Assembly: GCF_001424425.1 (NCBI RefSeq)
Contig: NZ_LMPT01000019.1
Coordinates: forward strand, 98,540 to 162,539
Direction of reading: 5' to 3'
From: Acidovorax sp. Leaf191
Lineage (GTDB): Bacteria > Pseudomonadota > Gammaproteobacteria > Burkholderiales > Burkholderiaceae_C
Length of the DNA: 64,000 nucleotides
Under the pieces are notes generated by a model, which worked only from the letters and a program-made list of their open reading frames with translations, was not told the DNA's origin and made no database searches. A program made the position numbers and the translations under genes. Below are positions 18,042-27,802 of this stretch, piece after piece (position 1 is the stretch's first letter; each line of letters begins with the position of its first letter).

Positions 18042-18959
18042 CTACCCCTGCCTGGCCGCCACCACCGCACGCGCCACCTGCGCGATCGCCGCATCGCGCT
18101 GTTCAGCCGACGCTGTCGACGCGGTGACGTAGCAGGTCACCACCACCGGCGCACCTCCGCCCGGCGGCCACATCACAGCGATGTCGTTGGAGGTGCCGCT
18201 GTCGGTGGTGCCCGTCTTGTCCCCCACCTTCCAGCCCGGCACGCCGGCGCGCAGGCGCTTGTCGCCGGTGCTGGTCTCCACCAGCCAGCGCTGCAGCCAG
18301 GCGCGCGACCCGGGGGTGAGCACGTCGCCCAGCACCAGTTTCTGCAGGGTCTGCAGCATGGCCAGCGGCGTGGTGGTGTCGCGCGGGTCGCCCACCTTGG
18401 CTTCGTTCAGCGTGGGCTCGGTGCGGTCCAGCCGGGTGATGCCGTCCCCCAGCGACCGCACGAAGGCGGTCAACCCGGCCGGCCCGCCGTGGCGCGCCAG
18501 CAGCACGTTGGCGGCGGTGTTGTCGCTCAAGCTCACGGTGGCGGCGCACAGCTCGCCCACCGTCAGGCCGCCACCGTCGCCCGCGCGGGGGCCGCTGGCG
18601 GGTGAATACGCCACCACATCTGCCGCGGCGTAGTGCACGCGCGCATCCAGCCGCTCCTTGCCCTGGTCCACCAGCGCCAGCATCCAGCCCGCCAGCACCG
18701 CCTTGAAGGTGCTGGCCATGGCAAAACGCTCGTCCTGGCGCCAGCCCAGCGCCAGGCCCGTGCCGGTGTCGAGCATGGCCACACCGAGGCGGCCCTGGGC
18801 GGAGCGTTCGATACCGGCCAGGGTGTCGTTCCAGGCCCGCGCGGTCTGGCTGCCGGCAGCACTGCCCGGCCCGCCGGCGGCATTGCCGGCGCCGGCACAA
18901 CCCCACAGAGGTACCGCTGCAGCGGCCATCAAGCCCAAGGAAAACTGTCGTCTTTGCAT
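18042..18959 (-). CDS. Class A beta-lactamase, Tat/lipoprotein signal
   Basis: 305 residues with every class A motif: STFK (83-86, nucleophile Ser83), SDN (145-147), the omega-loop E181-x3-N185 (the Glu166/Asn170 pair of standard numbering) and KTG (248-250). It hydrolyses beta-lactams in the periplasm. The N-terminus MQRRQFSLGL carries twin arginines, then a hydrophobic run and LWGC (18-21), a good lipobox. Export by Tat and lipidation is therefore plausible. The residue before the nucleophile is Ala, not the Cys found in many class A carbapenemases. The gene is divergent from ampR, the arrangement of inducible class A enzymes such as L2 or PenA. The spectrum cannot be deduced. Confidence 0.93.
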   Translation of the reverse strand: MQRRQFSLGLMAAAAVPLWGCAGAGNAAGGPGSAAGSQTARAWNDTLAGIERSAQGRLGVAMLDTGTGLALGWRQDERFAMASTFKAVLAGWMLALVDQGKERLDARVHYAAADVVAYSPASGPRAGDGGGLTVGELCAATVSLSDNTAANVLLARHGGPAGLTAFVRSLGDGITRLDRTEPTLNEAKVGDPRDTTTPLAMLQTLQKLVLGDVLTPGSRAWLQRWLVETSTGDKRLRAGVPGWKVGDKTGTTDSGTSNDIAVMWPPGGGAPVVVTCYVTASTASAEQRDAAIAQVARAVVAARQG

Positions 18960-19184
18960 AAAAATGGGGAGTGAAGTGGAAACAAGGCCTGAACGATAAG
19001 GACTCCGGGCCCGCAGCACCATCGACAATAATTGCCGCCAGCCCCAACAAAAACTTGGAGCGGCACACACAACTCTTTCGGCGTCACTGCGGCGCCCGGG
19101 TCCCGGTACTACCGCACTGTCCGCATCGCAGCGACTGGCCCGACCCGTTGCGCCGAGTTGTGTGATCCGCTCTCAGCCTTCGCA

Positions 19185-20063
19185 ATGCACCTGCCACTGA
19201 ACGCCCTGCGCGCCTTCGAAGCCTCGGCGCGCCACCTGAACCTCACGCGCGCGGCCGAGGAGCTGCACGTCACCCAGACCGCGGTGAGCCAGCACATCCG
19301 CAAGCTCGAAGACCGCCTGGGCAAGCCGCTGTTTCGCCGCCTGCCGCGCGGCCTGGCGCTGACGGACGAGGGCCAGGCGCTGCTGCCCGTGGTGGTGGAG
19401 TCGTTCGCCAACCTGGCGCGGGCGCTGGAGAAGCTGGGCGACACCCGCCCGCGCGAGGTGCTGACCGTGGGCGCCGTGGGCACGTTCGCCGTCGGCTGGC
19501 TGCTGCCCCGGCTGCGCGACTTTCAGGCGGCGTGCCCGTTCGTGGACCTGCGCCTGCTCACCCACAACAACCGGGTGGACATGGCCGGCGAAGGGCTGGA
19601 CCTAGCGATCCGGTTTGGCGACGGCGCTTGGCATGGCACGCACGCCGAACGCATCATGGACGCGCCGATGTCGGTGATGTGCACCCCCGCCCTGGCCCAC
19701 GGCCTGCGCACCGCTGCCGACCTGGCGCGCCAGCCACTGCTGCGCAGCTATCGCGCCGACGAATGGGCGGCATGGTTCGACGCGGCGGGCGCGCCCTGCC
19801 CGGTGGTGCGCGGCGCCGTGTTCGACTCGTCGCTCACGCTGGCCGAGGCCGCTGCGCAGGGCGCAGGCATGGCCCTGCTGCCGGTGCGCATGTTCACGCG
19901 CGAGCTGCGCCAGGGGCGGCTGGTGCGGCCGTTCCCGCAGGAGCTGCAGCGCGGCTCTTACTGGATCACGCGGCTGCAGTCACGCCCGGCCACCGGCGCC
20001 ATGGCGGCCTTCTGCGACTGGTTGATGGCCCAGGCGGGCAGCGAGACCGATGAATTGGAATAA
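19185..20063 (+). CDS. ampR: AmpR, LysR-type regulator of the beta-lactamase gene
   Basis: 292 residues, the normal AmpR length. The N-terminal helix-turn-helix starts at residue 6 (LNALRAFEASARHLNLTRAAEEL). The effector domain has the diagnostic AmpR blocks GTFA-GWLLPRL, THNNRVD, GAWHGT, LLRSYRADEWAAW, VFDSS and GSYWITRLQSR, which I recognise from enterobacterial AmpR. In known systems it senses UDP-MurNAc-pentapeptide versus anhydro-muropeptides and switches the divergent beta-lactamase gene. The 225-base gap between the two genes should hold its operator; I could not single out a convincing one. Confidence 0.92.
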   Translation: MHLPLNALRAFEASARHLNLTRAAEELHVTQTAVSQHIRKLEDRLGKPLFRRLPRGLALTDEGQALLPVVVESFANLARALEKLGDTRPREVLTVGAVGTFAVGWLLPRLRDFQAACPFVDLRLLTHNNRVDMAGEGLDLAIRFGDGAWHGTHAERIMDAPMSVMCTPALAHGLRTAADLARQPLLRSYRADEWAAWFDAAGAPCPVVRGAVFDSSLTLAEAAAQGAGMALLPVRMFTRELRQGRLVRPFPQELQRGSYWITRLQSRPATGAMAAFCDWLMAQAGSETDELE

Positions 20064-20070
20064 AAAAGGC

Positions 20071-20116
20071 AGCTATCGCTCTCTGGACGGGCGCCAATAG
20101 CTATTAAAAATATAGC
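20071..20116. repeat. AT-containing palindromic intergenic element
   Basis: Between the convergent ampR and HD-GYP genes, GCTAT (20100-20104) pairs with ATAGC (20112-20116) and a further AGCTATCGCTC segment lies just upstream. It resembles, loosely, the dispersed elements at 8083-8137 and 28984-29047. It could act as a weak bidirectional terminator. Confidence 0.3.
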
Positions 20117-20258
20117 AAATAATTACCTTGCCAGAGGTGGAGACAAGCCCGAGGCGCGGGGGCGTTCAGACGTGCAGCGGCATTGGCAGCGGCATTGGCA
20201 GGGTGGCGCAGGCGTTCGTTCCACGGTCCACGGACGGGGTCAGGCGGCCAAGACGGCG

Positions 20259-21890
20259 CTACGCAAACCCCAGCGCCGCGATGTCCACCCCATCCACCTG
20301 CCCGGCGTCGAGAAATTCCTGGCCGTAGCGCAAGTACACCCCTTCGCGCACGAACACCTCGAACAGGTCCGGGTCGATGTGCCCGTTGTCCCGCATGCGG
20401 CACATGATCGCCAGCGCCTGCGACAGCGTCATGCCGCTTTTGTACGGCCTGTCGGCCGCGGTCAGTGCCTCGAAGATATCGGCGATGCCCATCATGCGGG
20501 CCTGCAGCGACATCTGATCGCGCGTCAGGCCGCGGGGGTAGCCCTTGCCGTCCATGCGCTCGTGGTGGCCGCCCGCGTACTCGGGCACGTTCTTCAGGTG
20601 CCGGGGCCAGGGCAGCGTCTCCAGCATCTTGATGGTGGCGACGATGTGGTAGTTGATGGTGTCGCGCTCGGCCTGGTTCAGGGTGCCGGAGCGGATGGTG
20701 AGGTTCTCCACCTCTTCGGCGGTCAGAAAGCTGGTCTGCACGCCCTGCGGGTTGCGCCAGTGCCGCAGGGCGGCGATGTCGCGCACGCGCTGCTGGTCTT
20801 CGGCCCGCATGGCTTCGCTGCCGGTGTTGCAGCGGCGCAGGAAGTCGCGGTCTTCTTCCAGCGCCTGGATCTCGTGCTGCAGGCCCAGCAGCTCCTGGCC
20901 CTCGGCGCGCGCGTCCACCACCGGGCGCAGCGCCAGCTGGCGGCGCAGCGCGGCCAGCTCGGCATCGCGCTTGAGCACCTCGAAGCGGGTGTCCACCACG
21001 CCGATGCGGTCGTACAGGGTCTGCAGCTTGGTGGCCTTGTCCACCACGTGCACGGGGGTGGTGATCTTGCCGCAGTCGTGCAGCAGGCCGGCCATCTTGA
21101 GCTCGTACCTGTCGCGGTCGCTCATGCTGAAGCCGGCCAGCGGGCCGCTCTGCGTGGCGTTCACGGCTTCGGCCAGCATCATGGTGAGCGCCGGCACGCG
21201 CTGGCAGTGGCCGCCGGTGTAGGGGGACTTTTCGTCGATGGCCAGGTTGATGAGGTTCACGAACGATTCGAACAGCCGCTCAAGCTGCGTGATGAGCAGC
21301 CGGTTGGTGAGCGCGATGGCAGCCTGCGATGCCAGCGACTCCGCCAGGCTCTGGTCGGCTTCCGAGAACGTGGTGACGTCGCCGGTGTCCGGGTCGTGCG
21401 GGTTGATGAGCTGCAGCACGCCGATGAGCTCATGGTCGTGGTTCTTCATCGGCACGGTCAGGAACGAGCGCGAGCGGTAGCCGGTGCGCGCATCGAACGC
21501 CCGCGTGCCCGAGAAGTCGAACCCCGCCGCGGCATACGCATCGGCAATGTTCACCGTGCGGTCGTGGATGGCGGCGTGCGCGGCCACCAGCGAATCATTG
21601 GGCGAGCCGTCGGCGTGGCGCAGCGGCAGGTGCGGAAAGTCGATGGGCTTGCCCGTGGTGCCGCCCAGGCGGATGCCCAGCGAGTCCGTGCGCAGGATCT
21701 CGAACTTGAGCGCCGTGCCGTCGTCCGTCACGCTGTAGAGCGTGCCGCCATCGGCGCCGGTGATGGCCTTGGCGGCCTCCAGGATGTTCTCCAGCAGCCG
21801 GTCGATGTCCCGCTCACGCGACAGCGCAGCGCCGATGCCGTTGAGCTGCTCCAGCCGGCGAAAGAGGTTGACTGTGGATTCCTTGCCCAT
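20259..21890 (-). CDS. GAF-HD-GYP protein, putative cyclic di-GMP phosphodiesterase
   Basis: 543 residues, cytoplasmic. A GAF domain spans about 15-200. The HD-GYP domain has HD as HDCGK (271-275) and the HHE-MDGKGYP signature (442-452), so the metal-binding residues are intact. Between these two parts is an insert of about 130 residues, partly coiled-coil (ELAALRRQL, GLQHEIQALEEDRDFL), which makes the HD-to-GYP distance far longer than usual. The expected role is ligand-controlled hydrolysis of cyclic di-GMP. The ATG at 21890 is followed by the first GAF helix. It is divergent from trhO. Confidence 0.9.
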   Translation of the reverse strand: MGKESTVNLFRRLEQLNGIGAALSRERDIDRLLENILEAAKAITGADGGTLYSVTDDGTALKFEILRTDSLGIRLGGTTGKPIDFPHLPLRHADGSPNDSLVAAHAAIHDRTVNIADAYAAAGFDFSGTRAFDARTGYRSRSFLTVPMKNHDHELIGVLQLINPHDPDTGDVTTFSEADQSLAESLASQAAIALTNRLLITQLERLFESFVNLINLAIDEKSPYTGGHCQRVPALTMMLAEAVNATQSGPLAGFSMSDRDRYELKMAGLLHDCGKITTPVHVVDKATKLQTLYDRIGVVDTRFEVLKRDAELAALRRQLALRPVVDARAEGQELLGLQHEIQALEEDRDFLRRCNTGSEAMRAEDQQRVRDIAALRHWRNPQGVQTSFLTAEEVENLTIRSGTLNQAERDTINYHIVATIKMLETLPWPRHLKNVPEYAGGHHERMDGKGYPRGLTRDQMSLQARMMGIADIFEALTAADRPYKSGMTLSQALAIMCRMRDNGHIDPDLFEVFVREGVYLRYGQEFLDAGQVDGVDIAALGFA

Positions 21891-21956
21891 AAAAGCCCTG
21901 CGTCCCGCGGTGGTGAGAGCGTGCCGTGCGCGCCCCAACGCACATCGTAACGAAAA

Positions 21957-23036
21957 GTGACCGCTATCATCAGCCCCCTGCCCCTTCCTTTTCCCATCCC
22001 TCCCGCTATTTTTGTGGACTCGGTCACACCCCGCTTTCTCACCGCCGCCCTCTACCAGTTCGTCGACCTGCCGGACTTTGCAGACCTGCGCGAGCCCTTG
22101 CAGTCCCTGTGCGACACACACGGCGTGCGCGGCATGCTGCTGCTGGCGCCCGAGGGCATCAATGGCACCATCGCGGGCGAACCGCAGGGCGTGTACGCCG
22201 TGCTGGCCTGGCTGCGCAGCGACCCGCGGTTCGCCGCCCTGCAGCACAAGGAGGCGCATGCGGAGCGCCTGCCGTTCTACCGCATGCGCGTGCGCTTGAA
22301 GCGCGAGATCGTCACCCTGGGCGTGCCGGGCCTGAACCCGGCGCGCAACGCGGGTACCTATGTGAAGCCCGAGGACTGGAACGCGCTCATCGACGACCCC
22401 AGCGTGGTGGTGGTCGACACGCGCAACGACTACGAGGTGGGCATCGGCACCTTCCAGGGCGCCGTCAACCCGCACACCAGCAGCTTTGCGGAGTTTCCGG
22501 CCTGGGTGGCCGCGCAGTCGCAACCGGGCGGCGTGCTGGCCGGCAAGCCGCGCGTGGCCATGTTCTGCACCGGCGGCATCCGCTGCGAGAAGTCCACCGC
22601 GCTGCTCAAGTCGCAGGGCTTCGAGGAGGTCTTCCACCTCGAAGGCGGCATCCTCAAATACCTGGAAACCGTGCCCGAAGACGCCAGCCGCTGGCAGGGC
22701 GACTGCTTCGTGTTCGACGAGCGCGTGTCGGTGGGCCACGGCCTGGTGCGCGGCCACCACCAGCTGTGCCGGTCGTGCCGCATGCCGCTGGGCGAGGCCG
22801 AATTGCAGTCCCCGCACTACGTGCGCGGCGTGAGTTGCCCCTACTGCCACGGCACCCGCACGCCAGAGCAGGAACGCGCCTTGGCCGAGCGCCAGCGCCA
22901 GATGGACCTGGCGGACCAACGCGGCCAAGCCCACCTGGGCGCACGCCAGCCGGGCAACCCGGCGCGGCGCCTCGTCGCGGACGAGCCGACTGGCGAAGTG
23001 ACAGGTGGGGTGGCTGGCGAGGACAGCCCCCCGTGA
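21957..23036 (+). CDS. trhO: tRNA uridine(34) hydroxylase, rhodanese-like
   Basis: 359 residues from a GTG at 21957, or 340 from a GTG at 22014; the conserved part starts at [12 protein letters not shown]. The family (formerly YceA) adds a hydroxyl to U34 of certain tRNAs, leading to 5-hydroxyuridine. Visible are the N-terminal acylphosphatase-like part (GINGTIAG), a rhodanese domain (about 125-235) with the active loop [11 protein letters not shown], and a C-terminal Cys cluster ([14 protein letters not shown]) that is typical. The stop overlaps the start of the GST gene (GTGA). Confidence 0.92.
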   Translation: MTAIISPLPLPFPIPPAIFVDSVTPRFLTAALYQFVDLPDFADLREPLQSLCDTHGVRGMLLLAPEGINGTIAGEPQGVYAVLAWLRSDPRFAALQHKEAHAERLPFYRMRVRLKREIVTLGVPGLNPARNAGTYVKPEDWNALIDDPSVVVVDTRNDYEVGIGTFQGAVNPHTSSFAEFPAWVAAQSQPGGVLAGKPRVAMFCTGGIRCEKSTALLKSQGFEEVFHLEGGILKYLETVPEDASRWQGDCFVFDERVSVGHGLVRGHHQLCRSCRMPLGEAELQSPHYVRGVSCPYCHGTRTPEQERALAERQRQMDLADQRGQAHLGARQPGNPARRLVADEPTGEVTGGVAGEDSPP

Positions 23037-23695
23037 GCGCCCTGCCCGTTCTCTACTCCTTTCGCCGCTGCCCGTATGCCATGCGCGCGCGGCTGGCGCT
23101 GGCCGTCAGCGGCCAGGTCTGCGAATTGCGCGAGGTGGTATTGCGCAGCAAGCCCCAGGGCCTGCTGCAGGCCTCGCCCAAAGCGACCGTGCCCGTGCTG
23201 GTGCTGGCGGACGGACAGGTGCTGGACCAGAGCCTGGACATCATGCTGTGGGCCCTGCAGCGGCGAGACCCCGGCGCCTGGCTGGCGCCCAGCGATGGCA
23301 ATCTGCAAGACATGCTGGCGCTGATTGCAGAATGCGATGGCCCGTTCAAACACGCGCTCGACCGGTGCAAGTACCCCAGTCGCTACCCGGACACCGACAT
23401 CGACGCCGAGCGTGCCAAAGCCACGGCTTGGCTGGGCCTGCTGGACGCGCGCCTGTCCGCCCAGCCCCACCTGTTCGGCACCCATGCGGCGCTGGCCGAC
23501 ATGGCCATCGGCCCGTTCGTGCGCCAGTTCGCGGCCATCGATGCGCCGTGGTGGGACGCCCAGCCCTGGCCCCATCTGCGGGCCTGGCTGGCGCACTGGC
23601 AGGCGGCGCCGCTGCTGGCCCGCGTGATGGACAAGCTGCCGGCGTGGGTGGACGGGACGCTGGGGGTGGTGTTTCCGGCAGAGCCAGCGCCCTAG
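23033..23695 (+). CDS. Glutathione S-transferase family protein
   Basis: 220 residues. The N-terminal thioredoxin fold begins with [15 protein letters not shown], giving the CPY-A motif typical of omega/beta-like classes with an active-site cysteine, and contains TVPVL with the cis-proline and the DQSLDIM glutathione contact. The C-terminal helical domain is intact. The GTG at 23033 overlaps the trhO stop, so the two are translationally coupled. Likely a cytosolic glutathione transferase or deglutathionylase; the substrate is unknown. Confidence 0.85.
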   Translation: MSALPVLYSFRRCPYAMRARLALAVSGQVCELREVVLRSKPQGLLQASPKATVPVLVLADGQVLDQSLDIMLWALQRRDPGAWLAPSDGNLQDMLALIAECDGPFKHALDRCKYPSRYPDTDIDAERAKATAWLGLLDARLSAQPHLFGTHAALADMAIGPFVRQFAAIDAPWWDAQPWPHLRAWLAHWQAAPLLARVMDKLPAWVDGTLGVVFPAEPAP

Positions 23696-23902
23696 CGCCG
23701 GACGACGGCACAGCGAGCGCGCGCAAGTCGATCACAACGCAGGGTGCTCCAGGATCTCCTGGCCCTCCAGTCAATCGCAGCACTGTTGCCCGAACCGCCT
23801 CTCAACCGCGCTATCGCCGCACTGCACGTCAACGTCCGGTTGTCCTACCCTTGGCGTTGCGTTGCGGCACAAGGATGGTGCTTCACCACAGAAAGCACCT
23901 TG

Positions 23903-24100
23903 ATGACCGACCCTCGCAACATTGCCCACGACAAAAAAGTCCAGCAAGCCAAGAAGCACAACAACGAAGAGATCGCCCCCGGAGCCGACAAAACGCCGCA
24001 GCCCGGCAAGAAGACACCCATGGAACATCACGCCTCCGACACCCCCAAGGTGCCGGACGAGGCGGCTCCCGTGCCGACGGAAGAAAAGCCTTTGACCTAA
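23903..24100 (+). CDS. Small hydrophilic hypothetical protein
   Basis: 65 residues, almost no hydrophobic positions: Lys, Glu, Pro and His dominate (AKKHNNEEIAPGADKTPQPG). It has neither signal peptide nor membrane segment and is probably disordered. The ATG at 23903 follows GAAAG at moderate spacing, and a strong terminator lies 27 bases after the stop, which supports a real transcription unit. I do not recognise the family. Confidence 0.55.
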   Translation: MTDPRNIAHDKKVQQAKKHNNEEIAPGADKTPQPGKKTPMEHHASDTPKVPDEAAPVPTEEKPLT

Positions 24101-24126
24101 AGCGCGAAGGCCAGGTCCATGCAAAA

Positions 24127-24151
24127 GGCGCTCCGAGGAGCGCCTTTTTTT
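24127..24151. terminator. Strong intrinsic terminator between convergent genes
   Basis: GGCGCTC (24127-24133) pairs perfectly with GAGCGCC (24138-24144) across a 4-base loop and is followed by seven T. AAAA precedes the stem, so it can also serve the convergent dsbB gene. Confidence 0.9.
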
Positions 24152-24179
24152 CACGAGATCCGGTGCAACTGCAGCGGCA

Positions 24180-24710
24180 TCACACCGTCGAGTAGGCGGA
24201 CCCGCCGCGGCGACCGCCCTGAAGGCCGCGCACCAGCAACGCCAGCAACACCACCGCAAAGCCCACGAAGCAGACGAACGACCAGTTGGCAATCGATCCA
24301 CCCAGGAAGGTCCAGTCGATGGCGGCGCAGTCGCCCGAGCCGCGGAAGATCATGGGGATGGCGCGGCTGATGGGGTAGTTTTCGATCATGCCGTAGAAGT
24401 CGCGGCCACAGGTGGCGACTTCGGGCGGGTACCACTGCAGCCAGCTCTGGCGGGCTGCCACGAAAGCGCCGAAGCCGGAGGCGACAAGGGCAATGCCCGC
24501 CATCGACATCCACCAGCCGCGCGAGTCACGCGCGGCGGCCAGGCCGGTGAAGATGGCAACGCCGATCAGTGCGTAGCGCTGCACGATGCACATGGGGCAA
24601 GGCTCCAGGCCCACCACATGCTGCAGGTACATGCCAAAAGCCAGCATGGCCACGCAGGCAGCGCTGATCAGTGCCAGCACACGGCGCGGGTTCGCGGTCA
24701 ACCAGTTCAT
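24180..24710 (-). CDS. dsbB: Disulfide bond formation protein DsbB
   Basis: 176 residues, four membrane helices (about 11-28, 42-58, 65-83, 142-162). The quinone-linked pair is PCPMC (38-42) and the second periplasmic pair is Cys101 (ATCGRD) and Cys127 (GDCAAI). DsbB re-oxidises DsbA with ubiquinone in the inner membrane. The ATG at 24710 has GAGGG upstream. It is the same strand as the cys operon but 149 bases downstream of cysA, so an independent promoter is possible. Confidence 0.95.
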   Translation of the reverse strand: MNWLTANPRRVLALISAACVAMLAFGMYLQHVVGLEPCPMCIVQRYALIGVAIFTGLAAARDSRGWWMSMAGIALVASGFGAFVAARQSWLQWYPPEVATCGRDFYGMIENYPISRAIPMIFRGSGDCAAIDWTFLGGSIANWSFVCFVGFAVVLLALLVRGLQGGRRGGSAYSTV

Positions 24711-24818
24711 TTTTTATCCCTCATCCAATAAGCCGTTGCAAACGGTGCCGCCGGTGAAACGGGCACGGTCCGCGCCAGTGCACCCGTGGATCTGGCTCCG
24801 CCAGTCCACCGGGTGCGT

Positions 24819-24857
24819 CCCCCAGAGGGGGATGGCGCCGAAGGCGACTCAGGGGGG
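24819..24857. repeat. CCCCCAGAGGGGG palindromic intergenic repeat
   Basis: Just after the cysA stop, CCCCCAGAGGGGGATGGCGC is followed by CGAAGGCGACTCAGGGGG. The GGCGC-CGAAGGCG and CCCCC/GGGGG segments can fold. Elements of this form recur between genes in Comamonadaceae genomes as I know them; a role in transcript ends is possible. Confidence 0.5.
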
Positions 24858-24859
24858 AA

Positions 24860-25984
24860 TCAGATCCCCGCGGCGTGGTCCAGAAAAACGCGGGCGCGGC
24901 GCGGTGTCACCACCAGCGTTTCACCCTCTTTGAAACCCATCTCCTTGAACTGCTGCGCAGGGATCTGCGCTTCGATCAAGTGGTCCGGGGACGCATTGTC
25001 CGCTGGTTTGTGATCGTCGGATGGAATAAGTTCCAGCCGCGCGATGGGGCCCACCACGATGGCGCGGCTGAGTTGCGCCACGATGCCGCGCGGGCGGCCT
25101 TCGGCATCAAGCCCCGCGCCGGGCGAGTAGCGCTGCACATCCAGGTCGTGCGGGCGCACATAGGCAAAGGCCTTGGCGTTCTGCGCGGTCTGGTGTTCGG
25201 GCGAGTCGATCTGCATGCCGTCCAGGTGCACCAGGCCTTCGTGGGCACGGCCATGGAACAGGTTCACATCGCCCAGGAAGCCGTAGACGAAGGGGCTCGC
25301 GGGCTGGTCCCACACCTGCTGGGGGGAGCCGCTTTGCTCGATGCGGCCCTGGTTGATCACGACCACGCGGTCGGCCACCTCCAGTGCCTCTTCCTGGTCG
25401 TGCGTGACGAAGATGCTGGTCACGTGCAGCTCGTCGTGCAGGCGACGCAGCCAGCGGCGCAGCTCCTTGCGCACCTTGGCATCGAGCGCGCCGAAAGGCT
25501 CGTCGAGCAACAGCACCTTGGGCTCCACCGCCAGGGCGCGGGCCAGCGCGATGCGCTGACGCTGGCCGCCGGACAGCTGCGAGGGGTAACGGTCGGCCAG
25601 CCAGTCGAGCTGCACAAGCTTGAGCAGGTCGGTCACCTTCTGCTTGATCTGCGCCTCGCTCGGGCGCTCGCCGCGGGGCTTCACGCGCAGGCCGAAGGCC
25701 ACGTTCTCGAACACGGTCATGTGGCGGAACAGCGCGTAGTGCTGGAACACAAAGCCCACGTTGCGCTCGCGCACGTGCACGTCGGTGGTGTCTTCGCCGC
25801 TGAAGTGGATGGTGCCGACATCGGCCGTCTCCAGGCCCGCGATGATGCGCAACAGCGTGGTCTTGCCGCAGCCCGAGGGGCCGAGCAGCGCGATGAGTTC
25901 GCCGGAGGCGATGTCCAGGCTCACGTCGCGCAGTGCGTGGAAGTCGCCGAACTGCTTGCTGACGTTACGGATTTCAATGCTCAT
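24860..25984 (-). CDS. cysA: Sulfate/thiosulfate ABC transporter ATPase
   Basis: 374 residues. The nucleotide-binding domain has Walker [10 protein letters not shown] (35-43), [15 protein letters not shown] and Walker [13 protein letters not shown]; a C-terminal TOBE-like regulatory domain follows from about 240. It powers sulfate and thiosulfate import. It is the last gene of the minus-strand sbp-cysT-cysW-cysA operon, 12 bases after cysW. The length matches CysA of other proteobacteria. Confidence 0.96.
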   Translation of the reverse strand: MSIEIRNVSKQFGDFHALRDVSLDIASGELIALLGPSGCGKTTLLRIIAGLETADVGTIHFSGEDTTDVHVRERNVGFVFQHYALFRHMTVFENVAFGLRVKPRGERPSEAQIKQKVTDLLKLVQLDWLADRYPSQLSGGQRQRIALARALAVEPKVLLLDEPFGALDAKVRKELRRWLRRLHDELHVTSIFVTHDQEEALEVADRVVVINQGRIEQSGSPQQVWDQPASPFVYGFLGDVNLFHGRAHEGLVHLDGMQIDSPEHQTAQNAKAFAYVRPHDLDVQRYSPGAGLDAEGRPRGIVAQLSRAIVVGPIARLELIPSDDHKPADNASPDHLIEAQIPAQQFKEMGFKEGETLVVTPRRARVFLDHAAGI

Positions 25985-25996
25985 GGTCTTGTTCCT

Positions 25997-26905
25997 TCAG
26001 CGGGCGGCGGGCGCAGGTGTGGGCCGCTCGGGGGGCAATTCGGCAGCCGCCTTCTGCGCCTGCTCGTTGCGGTGTTCGGCAATGGTCTTGATGACCAGCG
26101 TGACCAGGGCCAGCAAGGCCAGCAGCGATGCAGCAGCGAACGCGGCCACGGACTGGTACTCGTTGTAGAGAATTTCGACGTGCAGGGGAATGGTGTTGGT
26201 CTGCCCGCGGATGTGGCCCGACACGACGGACACCGCACCGAACTCGCCCATGGCACGTGCGTTGCACAGGATCACGCCATACAGGAGGCCCCACTTGATG
26301 TTGGGAAGCGTCACGTACCAGAAGGTCTGCCAGCCGGTGGCGCCCAGCACGATGGCGGCCTGCTCCTCGTCGTTGCCCTGGGCCTGCATCAGCGGGATCA
26401 GTTCGCGCGCGATGAACGGGAAGGTCACGAACACCGTGGCCAGCACGATGCCCGGCACGGCGAAGATGATCTTGATGTCATGCGCCTGCAGCCAGGGGCC
26501 GAACCAGCCCTGCGCGCCGAACATCAGCACGTAGATCAGGCCGGCCACCACGGGAGAGACGGAAAACGGCAGGTCCACCAGTGTGGTCAGGAACGCCTTG
26601 CCCCTGAACTCGTACTTGGCGATGCACCAGGCGGCCGCGACGCCGAACACCAGGTTCAGCGGCACTGCGATGGCGGCGGTGATCAGCGTGAGCTTGATGG
26701 CCGCCCAGGCGTCGGGCTCGCGCAGGCCTTCGAGGTAGGCCCCGAAGCCCTTGCGCAAGGCCTCTGCGAACACGGCGGCCAGCGGCAGCACCAGGAACAG
26801 CAGCATGAAGGCCAGCGCGATGGTGATCAGCGTGTAGCGGACCCAGGGCGCTTCGGTCGTGCCCGCCTGTGCGCGGCGGATGGTCCGGGAGTTGTTGCCG
26901 CTCAT
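25997..26905 (-). CDS. cysW: Sulfate ABC transporter permease CysW
   Basis: 302 residues with six membrane helices and the EAA loop that contacts CysA ([21 protein letters not shown]). The N-terminus up to residue 24 is cytosolic. The start overlaps the cysT stop by 4 bases (ATGA), so translation is coupled. With CysT it forms the membrane channel of the sulfate importer. Confidence 0.95.
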   Translation of the reverse strand: MSGNNSRTIRRAQAGTTEAPWVRYTLITIALAFMLLFLVLPLAAVFAEALRKGFGAYLEGLREPDAWAAIKLTLITAAIAVPLNLVFGVAAAWCIAKYEFRGKAFLTTLVDLPFSVSPVVAGLIYVLMFGAQGWFGPWLQAHDIKIIFAVPGIVLATVFVTFPFIARELIPLMQAQGNDEEQAAIVLGATGWQTFWYVTLPNIKWGLLYGVILCNARAMGEFGAVSVVSGHIRGQTNTIPLHVEILYNEYQSVAAFAAASLLALLALVTLVIKTIAEHRNEQAQKAAAELPPERPTPAPAAR

Positions 26906-27771
26906 GCTGGAGCCCCTGCGTGGCGTCGCTGCCAGGCCTGCAGCGCATTGATGATGAGCAGCAGGATGAACGAGATGACCAGCATGACCACCGCCACGGC
27001 GGTGGCGCCGGCGTAGTCGTACTGCTCTAGCTTGCCGATGATGATGAGCGGCGTGATTTCAGACACCATGGGCATGTTGCCGGCGATGAAGATCACCGAG
27101 CCGTACTCCCCCACCGCCCGAGCGAACGCCATGGCAAAGCCGGTGAGCAGCGCGGGGGTGATGGAGGGCAGGATGACCTTGGTGAAGGTTTGAAGGCGCG
27201 TGGCCCCGAGGCAGGTGGCGGCTTCTTCCAGCTCTTTTTCAGCGTCTTCCAGCACCGGCTGCACGGTGCGCACCACGAACGGCAGGCCGATGAAGATCAG
27301 CGCGATCACGATGCCCGCAGGCTTGAACGCCAGCTGGATGCCCATGGGCTCCAGGATGCTGCCGACCCAGCCATTGCCGGCCAGCAAGGCGGTCAGCGAG
27401 ATGCCGGCCACGGCGGTGGGCAGCGCGAACGGCAGGTCCACCAGCGCGTCCACAATCTTCTTGCCGGGAAACTTGTAGCGCACCAGCACCCAGGCGATCA
27501 GCAGGCCGAACACCAGGTTGACCAGCGCCGCCAGGAACGAGGCGCCGAAGGTAAGGCGGTACGAAGCCATCACGCGCGGCGCGCTGATGGCGGCCCAGAA
27601 TTGCTCCCAGGTCAGGGTGAAGGTCTTGAAGATCAGTGCCGACAGCGGGATCAGCACGATGATGCTCAGATAGAAAAGCGTGTAGCCCAGGGTCAGCCCA
27701 AAGCCGGGCAGCACGCGTTTGGGCGCGTGCCGTCCGGCCGGGGCTGCGGCCACTGCAGTTGCGGTGGTCAT
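26902..27771 (-). CDS. cysT: Sulfate ABC transporter permease CysT (CysU)
   Basis: 289 residues, six membrane helices. The EAA loop is [38 protein letters not shown] at the N-terminus is the classical opening of this subunit. It lies 31 bases after sbp and overlaps cysW by 4 bases. Confidence 0.95.
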   Translation of the reverse strand: MTTATAVAAAPAGRHAPKRVLPGFGLTLGYTLFYLSIIVLIPLSALIFKTFTLTWEQFWAAISAPRVMASYRLTFGASFLAALVNLVFGLLIAWVLVRYKFPGKKIVDALVDLPFALPTAVAGISLTALLAGNGWVGSILEPMGIQLAFKPAGIVIALIFIGLPFVVRTVQPVLEDAEKELEEAATCLGATRLQTFTKVILPSITPALLTGFAMAFARAVGEYGSVIFIAGNMPMVSEITPLIIIGKLEQYDYAGATAVAVVMLVISFILLLIINALQAWQRRHAGAPA

Positions 27772-27802
27772 AAGTGCGGAGGTAGAGACGAAACGCGCGG
27801 GC